NCBI RefSeq assembly: GCF_024713975.1
Contig: NC_091103.1
Coordinates: 2,155,501 to 2,219,500 of the forward strand
Direction of reading: 5' to 3'
Length of the DNA stretch: 64,000 nucleotides
DNA from: Paralichthys olivaceus
Taxonomy: Eukaryota; Chordata; Actinopteri; Pleuronectiformes; Paralichthyidae
Of this stretch, positions 62,801 through 64,000 are shown one piece after another. Within the stretch, counting starts at the first letter, position 1. Each line of letters begins with the position of its first letter. The notes under the pieces are model-generated. The model did not search any database, was not told the origin of the DNA, and was given only the letters and a program-made list of their open reading frames with translations. A program made the translations under genes and the position numbers.

Positions 62801-64000
62801 ATGCTTCCAGGTTCTGTCGAGGCTGTACAATAGACTGCTCAGAGGACAGAGCCTGTGTCGGGAATGCTTATATAGCTGTGGACTGGGACCCCACTGCCCT
62901 GCACCTCCGCTACCAGACCTCCCAGGAGAGAGTGAGACTCGCATGCACATACGTCACTGTTCGGGGCATCACAGACTTGCATTCATTTTATGCAAACTTA
63001 CTCCAACCATAACTAATAGTCTGATATTTACCAACATTGCACTGTGAGAATGTGATTACTCAGGAACACCTTGAGGGAAACAGGTTAACTTGGACTCAAA
63101 GATCAACAGATCACACATTTTTCTTTCGCTGTATTGATGATAGAGAACCGTGTTCTTCACCTCATGCAGTCTCATCACATCATGGTCTCTGTGCAGATCG
63201 TGGAGGAGCACTGCAGTGTGGAGCAGTCCCGCCGGGCCCAGGCTGAGCCCATCAGTTTGGACAGCTGTCTGAAGGCCTTCACCAGTGAAGAGGAGCTGGG
63301 AGAGGATGAGCTCTATTACTGTTCCAAGTGCAAGACCCATCGGCTAGCCACGAAAAAACTAGACCTGTGGAGGCTGCCACCCATTCTGGTTAGTGTCACA
63401 CTTAGACTCTGTCTGACCTGAGCTCTTGTCTAACTGCTGTAGTTTAATGTAGAGCTCTTTGTGGTCATCAGTATTATCAATTACCTTTGCATTAACAATA
63501 GGAAAACACTGTTTGTGTGGTCTTGTCATCAGATTGTCCACTTGAAGCGCTTCCAGTTTGTTAATGGTCGCTGGATCAAGTCCCAGAAGATTGTCAAGTT
63601 CCCGCGGGGGAACTTTGACCCCAGTGCCTTCCTGGCTCCCAGAGACCTGGAGCAGCACTGCCTCCACTCCCGTAGTGAAAGTGAGGATCTACTGAGGGTC
63701 GGAGAAGACAACCTGTCCTCCATCTCTGCTCCAGCTGGCTTCTGCAACCTCCCCAAAGGTACCACATGTTGCTCATTACACTGCATGTCTGATGATTTAT
63801 TGAGTGCCTGAAATAACATTTATAACTGAACAGAGCAGTTTATCACCAAGCTCCTTCACCTGTGATCTCCCAACAGCCTCCCCTGCCTCAAGCAGGAAGT
63901 CCGCTCCTTCTCTCAGCCGGTCCAGCAGCCCCTCCGGTAGCCCAAAGAGCAGCGGCGGAGGGCGAAGGCCTGGCCGACTACGCCTGCCTCAGCTGGGCAG
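29790..64000 (+). CDS. usp32: Ubiquitin carboxyl-terminal hydrolase 32, 32 coding exons visible, 3' end beyond the window
   Basis: It starts [20 protein letters not shown]. Exons 1-12: 29790-29847, 38533-38660, 41202-41307, 43727-43845, 45003-45162, 49283-49414, 49540-49647, 49904-50019, 50106-50168, 50403-50486, 50578-50639, 50787-50889. Exons 13-24: 51450-51636, 51881-52059, 52893-53033, 53831-53948, 56362-56516, 56853-56934, 57090-57164, 57667-57805, 57895-58000, 58145-58318, 59538-59712, 59801-59952. Exons 25-32: 60864-60975, 61065-61264, 61496-61680, 62164-62250, 62811-62931, 63197-63388, 63533-63758, 63877 to the edge. All phases join, giving about 1389 residues. Family knowledge: a membrane-associated deubiquitinase of Golgi and endolysosomes acting on substrates such as RAB7 and LAMTOR1. 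All introns are GT-AG except intron 14. The catalytic His and C-terminal prenylation motif are outside the window. Confidence 0.97.
30830..36233 (+). other. Speculative nested gene: five phase-compatible open segments in USP32 intron 1
   Basis: Segments 30830-30990, 33818-33963, 34537-34605, 34886-34989 and 36163-36233 are each bounded by AG before and GT after (the first opens with an ATG). They join without a stop over 551 nt (phases 2/1, 1/2, 1/2, 0/0). Their translations look protein-like, for example [20 protein letters not shown] and [21 protein letters not shown] do not recognise the family. Segments 4 and 5 are also open in a second frame, and the segments were chosen by hand, so chance assembly is quite possible. 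It could equally be a decayed gene or TE-derived sequence. Confidence 0.15.
31131..31400 (+). repeat. Dispersed fish repeat copy
   Basis: The series AAAGGGAGAGTACACCCGAA, ATCTACTCACCACTGTGCCG, GGGTGAAAAGTGTTTGAGTC, GTGTTGCAGCCAAATCCAAT and ATCCAAGTGTCCGTAA resembles a repeat I recall as abundant in teleost genomes. A probable shorter relative starts at about 23712 (AAAGGATCTGTTCACTCAAA). Class not assigned. Confidence 0.5.
36535..36800 (-). mobile_element. Tc1/mariner transposon fragment
   Basis: Blocks ATCTCTGCAGGCAGCTCCTT, TGTCAGCTGTGAGACCTCTA and TATAGACGGGTGTTG parallel the Tc1-like copy at 17128-18110 (GTCAGCTGTGAGACCTTATA there). Same orientation, badly decayed and truncated. It lies in USP32 intron 1. 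Confidence 0.6.
37168..37240. repeat. Dispersed repeat fragment (CAAATTTTATTTGTATAG type)
   Basis: ATCAAATTTTATTTGTATAG followed by GCCATATTCAAAAATCA is a copy of a short motif widely repeated in fish genomes. Class uncertain. Confidence 0.4.
39151..39240 (+). repeat. Fish Tc1-like terminal fragment
   Basis: ATACACTGCTCAAAAAAATG followed by AATGGAACACTTAAATCACA is a copy of a terminal sequence I recall for a Tc1-like fish element. Only one end is recognised. It lies in USP32 intron 2. Confidence 0.45.
40252..40330 (+). repeat. Possible DNA-transposon terminus (GGGGTGTAA type)
   Basis: TTAGGGGTGTAATGGAACAC followed by GGTTCAGTACGTACCTTG resembles a terminus common in fish hAT-like repeats. 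The other end was not located. It lies in USP32 intron 2. Confidence 0.3.
42256..42530 (+). repeat. Second copy of the ACTTTATTG...GGAAATTC repeat
   Basis: AGATAAGATTGAACTTTATT, GATCCACACACCGGGGAAAT and TCAGTTGTTACAGCTGCA are a better preserved copy of the family at 28783. The tail carries AT-rich sequence and GGTGCAAAAAAAG. It lies in USP32 intron 3. The end is approximate. Confidence 0.5.
45163..49282 (+). other. USP32 intron 5 (4.1 kb)
   Basis: Donor GTGAGT, acceptor CTGCAG. It contains a GT microsatellite (about 46679-46699) and several poly-A or poly-T runs. I saw no exon, RNA gene or clear transposon ends in it. Confidence 0.55.
52060..52092. repeat. (GT)n tract immediately after USP32 exon 14
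   Basis: GT dinucleotides start within 12 bp of the exon 14 end. The run could be read as weak alternative donors or affect splicing of this intron. Confidence 0.7.
53949..56361 (+). other. USP32 intron 16 (2.4 kb)
   Basis: The first 48 bp are open in frame and end in a second donor GTAACG at 53997. The rest is AT-rich, with no exon or recognised element apart from a short CA run near 55447-55460. Confidence 0.55.
56564..56584 (-). repeat. MITE terminus fragment (same family as 11046-11428)
   Basis: Reverse-complemented, the 21 bases match positions 5-25 of the left end of the complete MITE exactly (GGTTCAGTGTGTAAG core). It lies in USP32 intron 17. No partner end was seen. Confidence 0.5.
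57667..58318 (+). other. usp32: USP32 catalytic Cys box (exons 20-22)
   Basis: Exon 20 encodes [17 protein letters not shown], with the predicted nucleophile at Cys742 of this model (Cys743 in human). Exon 22 contains the [20 protein letters not shown] box typical of USP catalytic domains. Introns 20 and 21 are only 89 and 144 bp. With the Cys box and the later zinc-ribbon cysteines intact, the enzyme is predicted to be active. Confidence 0.92.
58547..58700 (+). repeat. Purine-rich minisatellite in USP32 intron 22
   Basis: About 150 bp of A/G-rich sequence is built from degenerate units of about 24 bp of the form ATAATAGAAAGAAAGAAAGA. Confidence 0.75.
59538..64000 (+). other. usp32: USP32 catalytic domain, zinc-ribbon and Ser-rich insert (exons 23-32)
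   Basis: Exon 23 has the first zinc-ribbon pair CKTC (Cys892, Cys895) and exon 30 the second, CSKC (Cys1251, Cys1254). Together these form the zinc site in the fingers of USP domains. Exons 25 and 26 carry a variable Pro/Ser/Asn-rich insert. Exons 28 and 29 add a Cys-rich segment ([13 protein letters not shown]). Exon 31 has [20 protein letters not shown]. Exon 32, cut by the window edge, is Ser-rich and ends in GRLRLPQLG, close to human. The His box is not reached. Confidence 0.92.

Noticed and set aside
1..64000. tRNA, rRNA, snoRNA or microRNA genes
   Set aside because: I saw no cloverleaf, rRNA or box-element pattern I could defend by eye. Mammalian USP32 is known to host a small Cajal-body RNA in an intron. 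A covariance-model search of the USP32 introns would decide whether one is present here.
1..64000. CRISPR arrays, operons or other prokaryotic features
   Set aside because: Regularly spaced repeats with unique spacers are absent, and the gene structure is clearly vertebrate. The only tandem repeats are microsatellites and minisatellites.

Overview
The window is nuclear DNA of a ray-finned (teleost) fish. The evidence is vertebrate genes with many GT-AG introns, several introns under 100 bp, CpG-rich 5' ends, fish-type Tc1/mariner remnants and MITEs, and many short CA/GT microsatellites. All gene models were assembled by eye from open frames, splice-site consensus, exon phase and recalled family sequence. 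No search was run.

Left end (1-9.7 kb, minus strand): a tandem cluster of zinc-finger-type genes. The leftmost shows only its first two coding exons (875-988 and 105-203) and runs off the window. Two complete C2H2 polyzinc-finger genes follow: a 3-exon gene (4888 to 2008, about 642 aa, 14 fingers plus one degenerate) and a 4-exon gene (9654 to 6200, about 789 aa, 16 fingers plus one degenerate). They look like tandem paralogues. A CTCF-core-like motif lies on each side of the second complete gene, in convergent orientation and inside related repeat sequence.

Middle (9.7-26 kb, plus strand): a gene-free stretch of about 2.3 kb holds a MITE with clear terminal inverted repeats and an orphan TATA promoter with a possible non-coding first exon. 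APPBP2 follows (13 coding exons, 11953-22182, about 588 aa), behind a CpG-rich promoter with a perfect CRE. Its likely long 3' untranslated region contains a 500 bp pyrimidine tract. APPBP2 intron 3 holds a decayed Tc1/mariner copy and a long foldback element.

26.6-28.6 kb, minus strand: a compact 6-exon gene for an integral-membrane CDP-alcohol phosphotransferase (about 205 aa) related to phosphatidylinositol synthase, with the complete family signature.

Right half (29.8-64 kb, plus strand): USP32, a large EF-hand/DUSP/USP deubiquitinase. Thirty-two coding exons can be placed and joined in phase, covering about 1389 residues. The exons for the catalytic His and the C-terminus lie beyond the right edge. 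Intron 1 (8.7 kb) contains a phase-compatible chain of open segments that could be an unrecognised nested gene.

APPBP2 and USP32 are also neighbours on human chromosome 17q23, so this is conserved synteny with the phosphotransferase gene in between. The genes do not form one pathway. APPBP2 (a ubiquitin-ligase substrate receptor and trafficking factor) and USP32 (a deubiquitinase of endolysosomal proteins) both act in the ubiquitin system, but no joint function can be inferred from position. I found no tRNA, rRNA, CRISPR array or intact transposase.
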